The notes below the pieces were generated by a model. It was not told the DNA's origin, did no database searches, and was given only the letters and a program-made list of their open reading frames with translations. A stretch of 64,000 bases of DNA from Prorocentrum cordatum. Taxonomy: Eukaryota > Sar > Dinophyceae > Prorocentrales > Prorocentraceae. The stretch spans positions 296,855 to 360,854 of the forward strand of contig CAUYUJ010008613.1 in NCBI GenBank assembly GCA_963575745.1, written 5' to 3'. The translations under genes and the position numbers were made by a program. Every line of letters begins with the position of its first letter. Position 1 is the first letter of the stretch. Shown here piece by piece: positions 9,767 through 20,511 of the stretch.

Positions 9767-10440
9767 CTCTCGGGCAGGTTGCTGCAGCGCTCTTTCCGTT
9801 CCCGTGCCGGCCCAGGTCGAATGGCCCAAATCTCAGCCATTTTCGGCCCAAGATGGCCCAGGTCGGCCCCAAGAACGCAGAAGAGGCCCCCAAGACGGCC
9901 TAGGATGCCCCCAAGGCGGCCTAACATACCTCCAGGACAGCCAAATGGAAACTCAAGAGGACCCCAGGACGACCCAAGAGCGTTCAAAGCGAGCCCAAGA
10001 CGGCCTAAAGACGGCCAGAGATGCCCCTAAGACGATCCAAGAGGCTTCCAAAAGGACCCCTAAATGGTAAAGTCGTCCTTTTTCCTTTTTAGGAAAACGT
10101 GCATGTTTAGCACCTGTGTTTTTGTTGGTTTGAACAGCGTCCAAGACGGCCCACGAGGCCCCCAAGACTGCCCCAAGACGGCCCAAGAGGTTCCCAAGAG
10201 GGCCCCAAGACGTACCATGAGGGCTCCAAGACGGCCCAGGAGAGCCCCAAGAAACCCAAGAGAGGCCCTTGAGGGCCCCAAAAGGTTCCCAAGAGAGCCC
10301 CAAGAGGGCCACAGGAGGTCCCCAAGAGGGCCCCGAGAGGGACCCAAGACGGCCCAAGCCCCCGCAAACAACCCAAGAGGGCCCCAGGACGGCCCAAGAG
10401 GGCCCCAAGAGAGCCCCAAGACTGCCCAAACGGCCCAGAA
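9767..10440 (+). repeat. Module plus GGCCCCAAGA-type array, copy 3
   Basis: Begins with CTCGGGCAGGTT and CTCTTTCCGTTCCCGTGCCG, then the array. A 75-base AT-richer core (about 10062-10137) splits it. A TCAGCCATTTTCGGCCCAAG string at 9833 resembles the spliced leader, but the array itself contains many similar words. Confidence 0.75.
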
Positions 10441-12009
10441 ATGCAATGTTCATCGATTTTCGTGGCTCCAAGACCAAGACACGAAGCCAGCGACCTTGCG
10501 CCCTCACAAAGTACACGCGCTTTCCGTCCCCGTTCCGAGATGGTCTAGTTGCCTTCGGCCCATCTCGCCACCGTGATCAGGTCGTGGATCAGAGGCCTCG
10601 AAGCTTTCTGCGGGCCTCCCGCTTGGAGGCCTTTTTGGGGCATATCGGGGATATCGTTTGGGGGCTTCCTGGAGGTCTCCCGGGGCCTCGCCGGATGCAC
10701 CGCGTGGGCTCGCGATGCCACAGCGCACACCCGAGGATGCCAAAAGAGCGCTTGGGAGGCCCGAGCCCTCCAGGCCAGCAGGCTGCCACCGTGTGACGCG
10801 GCGGCCGAAGGGGATCCCACCTAAGGCCAGGGGGACAGTCTTGAATGCGATGAGTAGGGCGGATCGGCGGCGAGCGAGGGGGGGGGGGGAAGTTTCGGGG
10901 TTCGAACTTCGACGTCGAGGTTTTCGGACGTCTTCGTCGGTTCTCGGCGGTTTCCCAGCCTCGGGATGCTTGCCAGCAGCTGCGCCTCGCCGCGGGCGTT
11001 CTGGGGGTGCCCGGATCGTCCCGAACGGCCGCCGGAGACCCGAGTTCTGACCCAAGAAGGCCTTCACAAAAGGCGGCGGGACTTCTCAGAAGCCCTCGCG
11101 CCTTCTGAGAGATCTTTTTTATCTTCCAGAAAGGCTCAGAAAACTTCTCGGGAGGCCAGGGGATTTCCGAGTTTCTGCCCCTTCTCACTTCCCCCCCTGG
11201 CTCGCCTCCGAACGGACATTCCTGGTCTCCCAAATGGGGTCCGAGCAGATGGGGTCAGAGGATCGCGCCGCATCGCCGATGCGGCTCGATGTGGAGCGAG
11301 CATTTCTCCACGCCGACGGCGCCGATGCATCGCCGACGTCGCCGGTGCATTTGTGATGCGGCGGGATTTCCCCGACCCCATCTCTTCGGACCCCGTTTGA
11401 GAGGCGGCCTCCAAACATGGCTCATGCCATGGTCGACACGAGCGGAAGATCTGTGCTCGTCATGGAGGGTTGATTTGGGGTTGCCTCCGCGGGTGCATTT
11501 GGAAGCTATGCTGCTGTGGGGCTCGACTCGACAGGGGTCCCCAAGTGGTTTAGCATGCGCTATTAGTCTTGGAAGGGAGACTGGGCTGACGCCGTGCTTT
11601 CCACTGTGAGGCGGCCCTCGCGCAATCGAGCTGGCCCTGGTCAGAGGCTAAGGGCCCATTCGGTTTCGGGCCTCGGGCACAGGGCCAGTGCCACGATTCG
11701 TGCGTCGTGGCCTGGGCAATAGAGTTGCTCTTCTCTACGGTGGCCTCGCGAGGGCGCGAAGAATAACTCGCATCACGTGGCGCGAAGCGCGAGCTTATAT
11801 TGACTTGGAGAATAGTCATCCCAGCGTGGACCCCAAAGAGTGCCTATCTAGCAACATGTGCGGTACAATAGATGTGGTGGAACTTATGTAGTGTAACTCA
11901 CTTTGACCGTCTTGAAGCTGTCCTCTCCACTGCTCGTGCAAACATCTCACCCTCCCACCCGCAACTTGGTCGCAAGACCTCTTAAGACAAGACCGTGACG
12001 GTAGGTACC
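10441..12009. other. No gene recognised
   Basis: Mixed sequence of ordinary complexity. The short frames on both strands lack motifs. The only structure noted is local repetition of GCCGATGC/GCATCGCCGAC words at 11260-11370. Confidence 0.4.
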
Positions 12010-12386
12010 ACATGGCACTTGGCCACGACACCGACGACGACAGCGACAGCGACAACGACGACGACGGCGCCGCCGACACCGACTACGAGGACACCGACGA
12101 CGTCTCCAACGACTGCGACGACGACAACGACGACGACGACACCGATGACGACGACGCCGACGACGACGACGATGATAACGCCGACGACGACGACGGCGGC
12201 GACGACGCCGACGTCGACGACGACGCAGACGACGACGACGCCGACGCCGACGACGACGACGAAAACGACGACGACGTCGCCAACGAAGACGTCGACGATG
12301 GAGGAGGGAGGACGGCGACGACGCGAACGACGAAGAAGGAGGAAGGACGGCGACGCCGACGACGACAACGACGAGGGAGGAGGGAA

Positions 12387-12418
<32 letters not shown>

Positions 12419-12630
12419 CGACGAGATAGGAGGGACGACGACGAGACGCCGACGACGGACGACGACGAGGGAGGAGGAGGAAGGGCGACCACGGCGACAA
12501 CGACGACGGAAACGACCACGACCGCAAAGAGGACGACGACGACGACGAACACGAGGAAAGAGGACGACGTAGGCGACGACGACGACGACGCGGGAGGAGG
12601 GAGGACAGCGACGACGACGACGACGGAAGA
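12010..12630 (+). repeat. (GAC)n imperfect microsatellite, about 620 bp
   Basis: CGA/GAC triplets with GGAGG interruptions; frames encode poly-Asp, poly-Thr or poly-Arg. It passes directly into the 292-bp repeat. Confidence 0.9.
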
Positions 12631-12638
12631 GCGCGCGC

Positions 12639-13100
12639 GTACGCTTTTGTTGAAAATCCATGTTGCGAAACCTTGTGTTTTTGTAAGTTGTTTGGACACT
12701 CGATGTTGAAATCCTTCCGAAACCGATGGGTTTTGCAGGATTTCGGCATACGCGCGCAACGACTCGCGCGTCTGCACTTCGGCCAATTTTTTTGCAGAGG
12801 ATTCTCGCGACGGCACACGCGCAAGGGCGTTCGACAGATTTCGACATGCGCGCGCGAAGCCAGTTTGGTAGCATGTTGTGAAAATATTGAAACAACGATG
12901 GTTTTCTTAAGAGTTCGCAAGAGCTCGCGCGTAAGCTTTTTTAGCAACTATGTGTTGCGAAACCATGTGTTTTTGTTCGTTTTTTGGAAACTCGATTTCG
13001 AAATCCTTCCGACCCCGAAGGTTTTTGAAGGATTTCGGCATGCGCGCGCGACGACGCGCGCGTGTGCACTTCGTCATTTTCTGTTGCAAGGGATTCGCGA
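12639..13100 (+). repeat. Diverged direct repeat, offset 292
   Basis: Copy 1 at 12639-12812 and copy 2 at 12931-13100. Shared words include TGTTGCGAAACC, TTGTGTTTTTGT, AAATCCTTCCGA, GGATTTCGGCAT and GCACTTCG, all at an offset of 292. AT-rich words alternate with GCGCGCG blocks. No coding function is seen. Confidence 0.75.
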
Positions 13101-14060
13101 AAAAGCCTTATTAGAGCAACAGATGATGTCCCCGTGTATTGTTTCTTACAAGGGAACCTCAGGGGGGCCGATACCCCCCGGGGGACAGTTTAAATTCATA
13201 TTTCGGATGGGCATGTGGTCAGAATCATATATGATTTACATACCCGAAAGGGGCACCGACAACGCCGGGGGGCGGGTAGCGTTTATTCTTTTTTAGAAAG
13301 GAGAATTGAAATTCATGTGGTGCGATCTCTGGGGAATGCACTTTGTGGTGCAACCTATGCGGTGCAGCGCAATGTGGTGCACTGTAGGTTGTGCACTACA
13401 TTTGGTGCAATCTAAGGTGCACAATCTATGTTGTGCAGAATATGCAAAGCAATGCAAAGCACTGGAAAGCGATGGAAAACAATGGCAACGACGAGCGGCG
13501 ACGGGGCGGCAATGGCGACAATAGCCGCCAGACCGACGCACAGGCCCCGACGACGGCCGGCGACGGGGCGGCTACGGGGCGGCGACGGCGACAGCATAGC
13601 AGCCAGATCGATGCATAGGCCCAGTTATTTAGACAGCAAGTGAGAGCCCTTGGGTGCAAGCACCGTTTGGGAAATATGCCAGTACATCGATCCAGACTCA
13701 ACCAAAAGATGTCAATGGCCATGTCCATGGTAATCCGTCTTAGAACCGTCGGCCTGTCGCGCGTGCGAGCCTCGCGCCAGCGAGCGCCGATTGCTCTACC
13801 CACGAACCCTGAATGTGCACAGATGGGCGTCCAGGAGATGCATGAGGAAGGAAGGTGGGAGGGGGAGGGGAGGCGCTGGAGGACGGAGGAGGAGAAGGTA
13901 GATATCCTCCTCCTCCTCCTCAGATCGCCGATGTTCGATGTTCAGTCTCGGTCCCCGAGTGTACAGTGTACAGGGCACTTGCGCGGTGCTCAGAGGTATG
14001 TGACCCGTTCCCTGCGATTTACGTCGTCGTTAGTCATTTCCGTCATTTCAGCCTTTCTCG
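13101..14060. other. No gene; short GTGCA-word repetition
   Basis: At 13316-13440 the words GGTGCA, TTGTGCA and TGTGGTGCA recur many times. At 13480-13612 a GACGACGGCCGGCGACGGGG-type stretch is partly duplicated. No gene is supported. Confidence 0.4.
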
Positions 14061-14084
14061 TCCTCCTCAAGTCCCTCCTCCTCC

Positions 14085-14141
14085 TCTTCCTCCTCCTCCT
14101 CCTCCTCCTCCTCCTCCTCCTCCTCCTCCTCCTCCTCCCCC
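14085..14141 (+). repeat. (CTC)n microsatellite
   Basis: Nearly perfect CTC triplets. A looser TCC stretch lies at 13905-13920. Confidence 0.9.
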
Positions 14142-15344
14142 TCGTCCGCCCAGAGCGAGTCTCCCGATCCATATTCCAGATGTGTGATTTGTTGCCTGTT
14201 GACGGGGTCCCCTTTCGCAAGGCCAGAAGGCCTCCCTTCCCAACCGCGGCCGCCTCCATAATCACAAATACGAAGGGGAGCGGCGAGTTGTGACGCGCTT
14301 TTCTTTTTAACCCCCTTTCCCCTCCATCGCCTCTCCTGCTCCGAGGGCGCCCCCCAGCCGGGCACCCGCGCCTGGTGCCGCCCCCCCCCCCCCCCCCCAA
14401 GGCGCGCGCTTGGCGACAAGCAGCCGCCCAGAGCGAACGGCGAGGCCGCCGAGGTGCAGGCTGCGATCTCCGAGGGCGAGGGCGCAGACGGGCGGGGCAG
14501 GTCAGACTTCAGAGACAGAGCGGGAGGGAGGGATAGGTTGGGGAGGAGCGCAAGGACGGGGGCGGGCGAGGGAGGACGCATGGCTCGAGGCCCAGACCAG
14601 CTTCCAGATGCTCGTGTCATAAGTATTCAGTAAGAGAACGATCGTGTTGAGCAAATAGGAGAGGACGAAACGTGGAGGGAGAAGGGAGAGGATTAGAAAA
14701 GAGACTATGCCGGGTGCAGGCTACGCACGCCTCTTGAAAGGCGAGCCAGCGCAAGAGGTGCCCACGTGCGGACACCAGGCGAAAACTTCGAAGTGTTAGC
14801 CAGCGCGGGCGCCAACGGGCGGGCACCGAGCGAGCATTTGGAAATGCCAGCCAGCGCACGCGGCGCCTACGGGCGGGTACCAGGAGGGAATCCGAAAATG
14901 CCACCCAATCATTCCAAGCAGAGGTGCCCCCAATTGCATGCACTGCTTGGGGAAGAAGAGCCGCGGTGTTTACCGAATGCCAGAGTCTGGGTTATGTTTT
15001 CTATTCGTCATGTTGCCATCCGCGTCAATTGAGTGCAGGTCACAGGCGCTAAAACAGCGCGCAGAGATCGTCTCATGGCAAATCGACGTTGCGTGGACCT
15101 CCAATGCGATATCGTAGTTGTTGCATTACTCTTCATCCTGCTGGGATCAGGAGCCTGGCCGGCCGCTCCACGGCGGAGGCAGGGATGACAGGGGACCCCC
15201 CCATTTGGGCGCTCAGGCGACCTGCCAGGCGGTGATTACCAGCTTGCCAGAGGAGGGGCGTCGCCGCCGCCGACGTTGTCCTCGCCGTCGTCTTTGTCGT
15301 TGTCGTCCTCCTCCTTCTCCTTGTCGCCACCGCCGCCAGCGATC
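14142..15344. other. No gene recognised; C homopolymer
   Basis: Contains a run of about 18 C at 14381-14398 and otherwise ordinary sequence. At 14755-14900 a GCGGGC...GCCAGCG element repeats loosely three times (CCAGCGCA/GCGCC, AAATGCCAGCCAGCG, AAAATGCC). Confidence 0.35.
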
Positions 15345-15351
15345 TCGTCCT

Positions 15352-15399
15352 CTTCCTCCTCCTCCTCCTCCTCCTCCTCCTCCTCCTCCTCCTCCTCAT
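15352..15399 (+). repeat. (TCC)n microsatellite
   Basis: Near-perfect triplets, ending 15 bases before a spliced-leader-like sequence. Confidence 0.9.
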
Positions 15400-15413
15400 C
15401 CTGCCGCTCCTCC

Positions 15414-15435
15414 TCCGGAGCCATTTTGGCCCAGG
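15414..15435 (+). other. Spliced-leader-like relic
   Basis: TCCGGAGCCATTTTGGCCCAGG (positions 15414-15435, first bases TCC) compared with the 22-base dinoflagellate spliced leader as I recall it agrees at 19 of 22 positions, including the CCATTTTGGC core. Such relics mark genes re-inserted from trans-spliced mRNA. It lies upstream of a short frame at 15455. Confidence 0.45.
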
Positions 15436-15454
15436 TTCTGGCTCGAGCGCTCAG

Positions 15455-15715
15455 GTGGGCTGCACTAGCGCTGCGGCGGGGCGCGATGGCGGCCTGCCTG
15501 CTCACGGCGGCGGTCAGGGCCGCCGTGGAGGGAAGGGCCGACGCGATAACAGCGGCGGCAGTGGCGGGGGCGATGGCGGGAGCAGGCCTCCGAGCACCGC
15601 GCAGGCCAGCCTGCTGGGGGTGGTTTACGCTGAAGGCCTGGCGAAAGGCTGGGACCTCGCCCTGCGGGAGATGGTGGCGGCGCCGCATGCGCAGGCGGGC
15701 AATAAGGCGCCTTGA
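15455..15715 (+). CDS. Short hypothetical protein downstream of the spliced-leader relic
   Basis: An 86-codon frame. The first half is Gly/Arg-rich and resembles random GC-rich translation. The second half (SLLGVVYAEGLAKGWDLALR) reads like a helical protein end. No family is recognised. Interest comes only from its position 20 bases after the spliced-leader-like sequence. It may be a chance frame. Confidence 0.2.
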   Translation: MGCTSAAAGRDGGLPAHGGGQGRRGGKGRRDNSGGSGGGDGGSRPPSTAQASLLGVVYAEGLAKGWDLALREMVAAPHAQAGNKAP

Positions 15716-15943
15716 GAATTTGGGGCGCCGCTGGACAATCTCAAGGGCGAGGGGGGCGATGGAGGAGAATTCGGGATAATTCGGCTACGACGATGTCGAG
15801 TTTCGCCACTGGGGCGGGTGCCGCGTGCCGCCTCGGGGCCGCGAAGCGCATGGGGCCCCCTGGCGCAGCACAAACAACGAGGCCACAGCCCCACGTCAGA
15901 CGCCCTAGCTCGACGTCCGCATATTGTGCACCACCTCCTCCTC

Positions 15944-16021
15944 CACCCTCCTCCTCCTCCTCCTCCTCCTCCTCCTCCTCCTCCTCCTCCTCCTCCTCCT
16001 CCTCCTCCTCCTCCTCCTCCT
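15944..16021 (+). repeat. (CTC)n microsatellite, about 78 bp
   Basis: Near-perfect CTC triplets, 110 bases downstream of the eL8 stop on the opposite strand. Confidence 0.95.
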
Positions 16022-16132
16022 TGTGCACAGCTCGATTTCCAATCTGGATGTTTCTGAACACGCTTTTGGCTCCTCGGGCCTTTTGATCCTCAGGGGTCCT
16101 AGCTTTCCACGCGCCTGCGGGCCGCTTTCCGC

Positions 16133-16914
16133 TCAGGCAATCCGCAGCCCGAGCTTCTTGGCCTGCTTGACCTGAATGGCCTTCTCGCGACGCTGCATGA
16201 CGTGCTGGGACTTGATGCCCAAGATGCCGCCGCCCCACCTGCGGCCTCCGTGTTATCGTTGAACTGGCCCTTGAAGTATCCCGCCAAGGTATCCAGCTCC
16301 TTCTTGTCCTCGTTGTTGACCGTCGTCAGCGCCACGCTCGCGGCGGACTTCTTGTGCACGAGCTGCCCCAGCCTGTTCTTACCCTTGACGATGCAGTACG
16401 GCACCTCCTTCTTGCGGCACAGCGCGGGGAGCCACACGACCGTCCCGATGGGATCCACATCGTGCGCGAACGCGTCCAACTTGGCCTGCTTCTGCTCGAC
16501 CAGGGTCGTCACGTGGTTCAGCCCGTACTTGATGACCTGGGGCTTCTTGGTCTTCACCCCCTGGCCGTCCTTCTTCTGCTCGGCCATCTTCATCAGTCTG
16601 GCCTTCTTCACCTCGGCAGTCTCGAGCATGTACTTCTTCATGAGCTTGAAGAGCTGCGCTGTCTGGTTTTTGTCTATGGCCATGTTGAACTGGTTGATGG
16701 CAGGCGGCACCTTGAGACGCATGAGCATGACGCGCTCCATGCGCTGCAGGCGGACAAACTTGGGCCACCTCACGACGCGGTTACGGTCCCGCTTCAGCTG
16801 GATATCGACGCCCAGCCTGAAGTTACGCGGCGCCTTCTCGGCGCGCGGGTTCTTGGCGGCCTTCTTTTTCTTCTCACCGAGGGGCGCGTTGTTGAGTTTC
16901 TGCTTGGCGCCGGC
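16133..16914 (-). pseudogene. RPL7A: 60S ribosomal protein eL8 (L7a), near-complete, one frame break
   Basis: A large-subunit ribosomal protein with an L7Ae fold that binds rRNA. Reading leftwards from 16914: a Lys-rich start, NFRLGVDIQLKRD, RWPKFVRLQR, RLKVPPAINQF, TTLVE, AHDVDPI, LPALCRKK, VPYCIVKGK and RLGQLVHKK, all eL8 hallmarks in order. At about 16243-16248 the frame breaks. The other frame continues with RRWGGGILGIKSQ and ends KLGLRIA at the TGA (16133-16135), the expected C-terminus. Restoring one base gives about 260 residues, against 266 in human. An in-frame TAG (16915-16917) precedes the first residues, so the starting Met is missing or lies in an upstream exon. It is either a processed copy or a live gene with an assembly indel. 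Confidence 0.9.
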
Positions 16915-16917
16915 CTA

Positions 16918-18120
16918 CGCTGCCGCGGCCGCCGATCGGGTCCAGGAGGAGGCTGAGGCCAGGAGTGCCTCACCCCCAGGGCTCCGCGCGGCTCGCGTGA
17001 GCCCGACCTTCCGGGCGGCCTGATCGTTGGCGATCGCGCCGAGAGATCGAGCGACCCCCGCGACGCGACCGCGATCTGGCCCCCTCCCAGCTGAGGCCAT
17101 ATGGGCCTGGGGGGCGATGGAGGAGAAGGACGACGGCCAGGAGGAAGGCGGCGCTTCCGAGGAGTCGGAGGAGGGCGACGCGCCAGAGGGAGACGGCGAG
17201 AGGGGCCAGACCTACGATATGGAGGAGGCTTCGGCAGCACGGCGGAACGCATCGGCGGGCGGGGCGGCGAAGGCGGTGGCTTCGGCGGGCGGGGGGCACC
17301 AGCGGATGGCAACCCCTGGCGGAAGGTGCGGTGACCAGGGAGGCGGGGCGGGCGAGTCCGCTGCAGCCTCAGGTCGAAGTGCGCAGCGCTGCAGTAGGAG
17401 CGATGGCCCCCCAGCCATGGTTAGATAGGAATGGGTCGAGACATGAGCTGCTAGTGCAGGGGCCAATCCGTTGCCGCGCTGAGCCCGGACAGGAGTGGCG
17501 GGTGAATCCGCCGCCGCTGCAGGTTGAGATGTTGCGATGCACCCATTCATGAGTAGAGATGGCCCTTCCGCCAGGCAAGATAAGACATGGCCGGGGCACG
17601 GCGGAGAAGCTGGTCGAAGATTCGGACGGCAAAAGGCGCAGCTGCATGACAGGGTGGATCCCGCAACGAGTAAGATGGCACACTGAACGCCGCCGTGCCA
17701 GCGCTAACCGAGGACGGACACCCAGTCCGGGGAGGGGGCAGCGCAGGTGGGCGACGAGGGCGAGTTCCCAGATTCGAAGGTGAACGGCGGCGACCAGCTG
17801 AAGGTGATCGGCGAATGGGTCGTCGACGCGCATGGGTCAATGCGTCGTCGCGCGGGCCCGAGCTCCAGGCGATGGGGAATCAGTCGCGCGCTGTGAACGG
17901 CGTGGCGTCGGCGCAGGAGCGCCGTGCCGAGGAGCAGCGGCTCGCGGGCTCACGCGGCGACAGGCCCTCGACATTGGGGCGCCCGGGAAGTGGGCGCTAG
18001 CGGTCAGCGCAGCTTGGGCAGATGCGACTGGTGGGGTCTGCGATCTTGCCGATGCTGATGGCGATCGTCGCTAAGCCGCCGATGGCTTGCGACTCTGTCG
18101 CGGTCCCTGGCAGATCCGTT
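16918..18120. other. No gene recognised upstream of eL8
   Basis: GC-rich. On the minus strand a Met-initiated frame (17100 to 16915) is in phase with eL8 but for one TAG; its translation shows no ribosomal-protein character. The plus-strand frames look random. Confidence 0.35.
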
Positions 18121-18351
18121 GCAGGTCGGGCGCGCAGGGGGCCCGACAGAGGCATGCAAGTCATGCCGCTGTGCTTCGCGGTGGACATAGGGCTCGCCAG
18201 CGAGAACGTCAAGTACCTCGCCAAGCTGAACGCGATTGCCCAGGCGTGGGCGGTCGGTGGCGACTCCAGTGCGGGCCCAGGCTGCATCGATAAGTGGTCC
18301 CATGCCGTGAGGGGGCGCTGCGGCGGAGTCTTCGTGGTGTCTGAGCATTGA
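18121..18351 (+). pseudogene. LINE endonuclease (EEP) remnant
   Basis: The frame at 18121-18351 reads GLASENVKYLAKLNAIAQAW, then AVGGD where LINE endonucleases have GDFN or GDWN, and ends VFVVSEH, resembling the IDFFVVS strand. The pattern matches apurinic-type endonucleases of non-LTR elements, but Asn of GDFN is replaced by Ser and the frame ends soon after. A further frame at 18356-18592 has helical, Ala-rich content (LVREHLSNDARAVCDEAESC). This is an assignment by pattern only. Confidence 0.35.
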
Positions 18352-18592
18352 GTGGTTGTGCGATGTGGTCGGGCTCTTCAGTCGCATCCGGAGGGCTCGG
18401 TTGGTCCGCGAACACCTGTCGAACGATGCGCGCGCCGTCTGTGACGAGGCGGAGTCTTGTTTCATCGCTGACGGCTTCGGCGCGCAGGCGCAGGATCTCC
18501 TGGCCGTGGCGGGCGCCAAGGCGATGGCCCGCGCGGAGGGGTCGAGTGCCAAATGGGCCAAGTGTCCCCACGACGCCTTTGGCTGGTGGTGA

Positions 18593-19320
18593 CGCCCGCG
18601 CGCCCGCGGATGCAGTTGTCGACCCAAGCTGAAGGAGGTTGCCCTGGACACCGACATGTACGAGCTCCCTACCAAAAGGCGGACGTTTGCGCTGACGGGT
18701 TGCAGTGCGCGTGGGCGACGCACAATGGCAGCGCCCCCCATTTGCCGAGCGACGCGAAACAATGGGGCTCCTTGCCCGACGCCGGTGCGCGCGCGATCGG
18801 AATGTCCCTGAGACGTTCCCCCGCCAGGATTGCTTTGGGACAGTTCGGAGTGCTCCCAAGGCCTATGGAAGTACCCGCGGACGAAGTTTGGACTAGTTCG
18901 GGGTCGGGGGCTCGTGCTTGGGATTTGAGAGAAAGCCGCCCTGGCCAGTAGATGGGGCCAGGACCAGGCCCGCGACGATCAGCCAGCCCGCCGACGGTCC
19001 GGCGCAGATTGGAACAGCATGGTGCGCATCTGAGTGGCGTCCGGAGGCAAGTCTCCATCGACTGGAAACGCGACAACAGGCGCCCCGCTTTTTGGAGTAG
19101 CAGACCTGCCCCCACTCCTCTGCCGTCGCCATTTCTCGCAAGCTCGATGCCAAGACTGCGAATATAATCGGCGAGCGCGTCGCGTTGGTCTTAGTAGCTA
19201 TGTGCAAGTGCAACAAATGCATCAATCGGGGCATGCCCCGTGATGAGGCACGAGCCCTGAAGCATCCTATTCTTTGCGAGGATGATCTGGATCTTCCTTG
19301 GGGCCTGCCGGCGTCCAACG
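18593..19320. other. No gene recognised
   Basis: No motif on either strand. The words GGGGCCAGGACCAGGCC at 18954 reappear at the junction of the tandem duplication (20497-20512), a clue to how that junction formed. Confidence 0.4.
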
Positions 19321-19321
19321 G

Positions 19322-20497
19322 CCGCGTGGGCGCGCGGGTTTTTGCCCAGGGACATGGCGCGTAACCTCGTGACGTTCCTGGCCATTACAGGGAGGGTTTT
19401 ACAAAAGTGGTCGCCCATGTGGTCGCCAACATGGTCGCCATAATCAAAATGGTAATCTATGTGGTCGCCAAAATGGTCGTCGAAAAACGCGAAAAAACAA
19501 TATGGTAAACCATGTGGTCGCCCAAACGGTCGCCCGACAGCGGTCGCCATCCCGTGTGGTCGACCATGTGGTAATTCAGAATCGGGTGAAATATGTAGTG
19601 CGTGTCGTCGTTTGCCGCATTCGCGTTGCGTAGCATTGCATCGCGTTGCCGCAGCGCGCCCGAAGGGATAGACAACCGCGCCCGCGGAGGTCTGTTAACC
19701 TCGCCTGTGTCTTGCTCGCAAGCGTGACAGACAACGACCAAACAATGCACGAATATGTCGCCAGCAAACATCAGTCATGCACGTGTGAGCTTTACCTCAT
19801 TCCAATACACCGCCCGAACACGTGTGAAACATACCCGCCCAAATCTAGTAAACAGCATGCATCGCTCCCATATAACCATTGGCCAAACGTGATACATTGC
19901 TAAATCAGAATAGGCCCCCGTCCGAACCACAGGCCATCCACGCCTTACGGACAGTCCTCTTTTCATCCAGCAGTGGTTCCAACACGTCATAGTTGCGCGT
20001 CCAATGTTTTGGGTTGTCTTTTGGGTTCCTTGGGAGAGTGTGCGCATTTACGACAGCCTGCCCATCCAGAAACGATGAGCACAAGGTTTGCCTTCATACG
20101 TTGTAAACCTCGTGACGCCCCCGCCCCGTGGTGACAAGGAATGCCGTATGGCGCAACCACGTGCGCAGTGTGTGCCGTGCCGTGCCGCCCCCTGGTCTCG
20201 CGCCGTTGAATAGCATAGCATGGCGCGCGGTTGGGTAGATCGCGGTAAACCGTATTGCATTGCATGGCATTTTATATCATTGCATAGGTTGTGTTGCGCT
20301 GCTTGTCAGTTCACACTGTCGCAAGCACCGCGTTGAATTGCATTGTGTTGAATACCTGTGGCAGCCATTGCGATTGAACTTCGTTTCTTGTGCCAACCCC
20401 TGTGGGCTCCATCCGTATCCATTTGTTCTCAATGACGTTTCTGGCTTCTCCGATATCGAACCCGATCTCCTCGCCATGGCTCAGGCCGACTTGCATG
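19322..20497 (+). repeat. Tandem duplication, copy 1 (1,176 bp)
   Basis: Matches 20512-21687 at an offset of 1,190 with about 8 differences seen by eye (about 99.3% identity). It contains the GTGGTCGCC-rich segment (19385-19565) and ends after ATGGCTCAGGCCGACTTGCATG, that is, the first seven codons of the gene that continues in copy 2. A 14-base junction (20498-20511) separates the copies. Confidence 0.95.
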
Positions 20498-20511
20498 GGG
20501 CCAGGACCAGG

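Noticed and set aside
12000-12900. Acidic and Arg/Thr-rich frames of up to 320 codons
   Set aside because: Imperfect GAC repeat; no motif and all six frames are equally open.
16202-17023. Plus-strand frame of 273 codons
   Set aside because: Exact antisense of the eL8 gene.
19400-19560. Coding repeat Met-Val-Ala-x-Met-Val-Ala
   Set aside because: Arises from ATGGTCGCC words in a non-coding dispersed repeat; interrupted in every frame.
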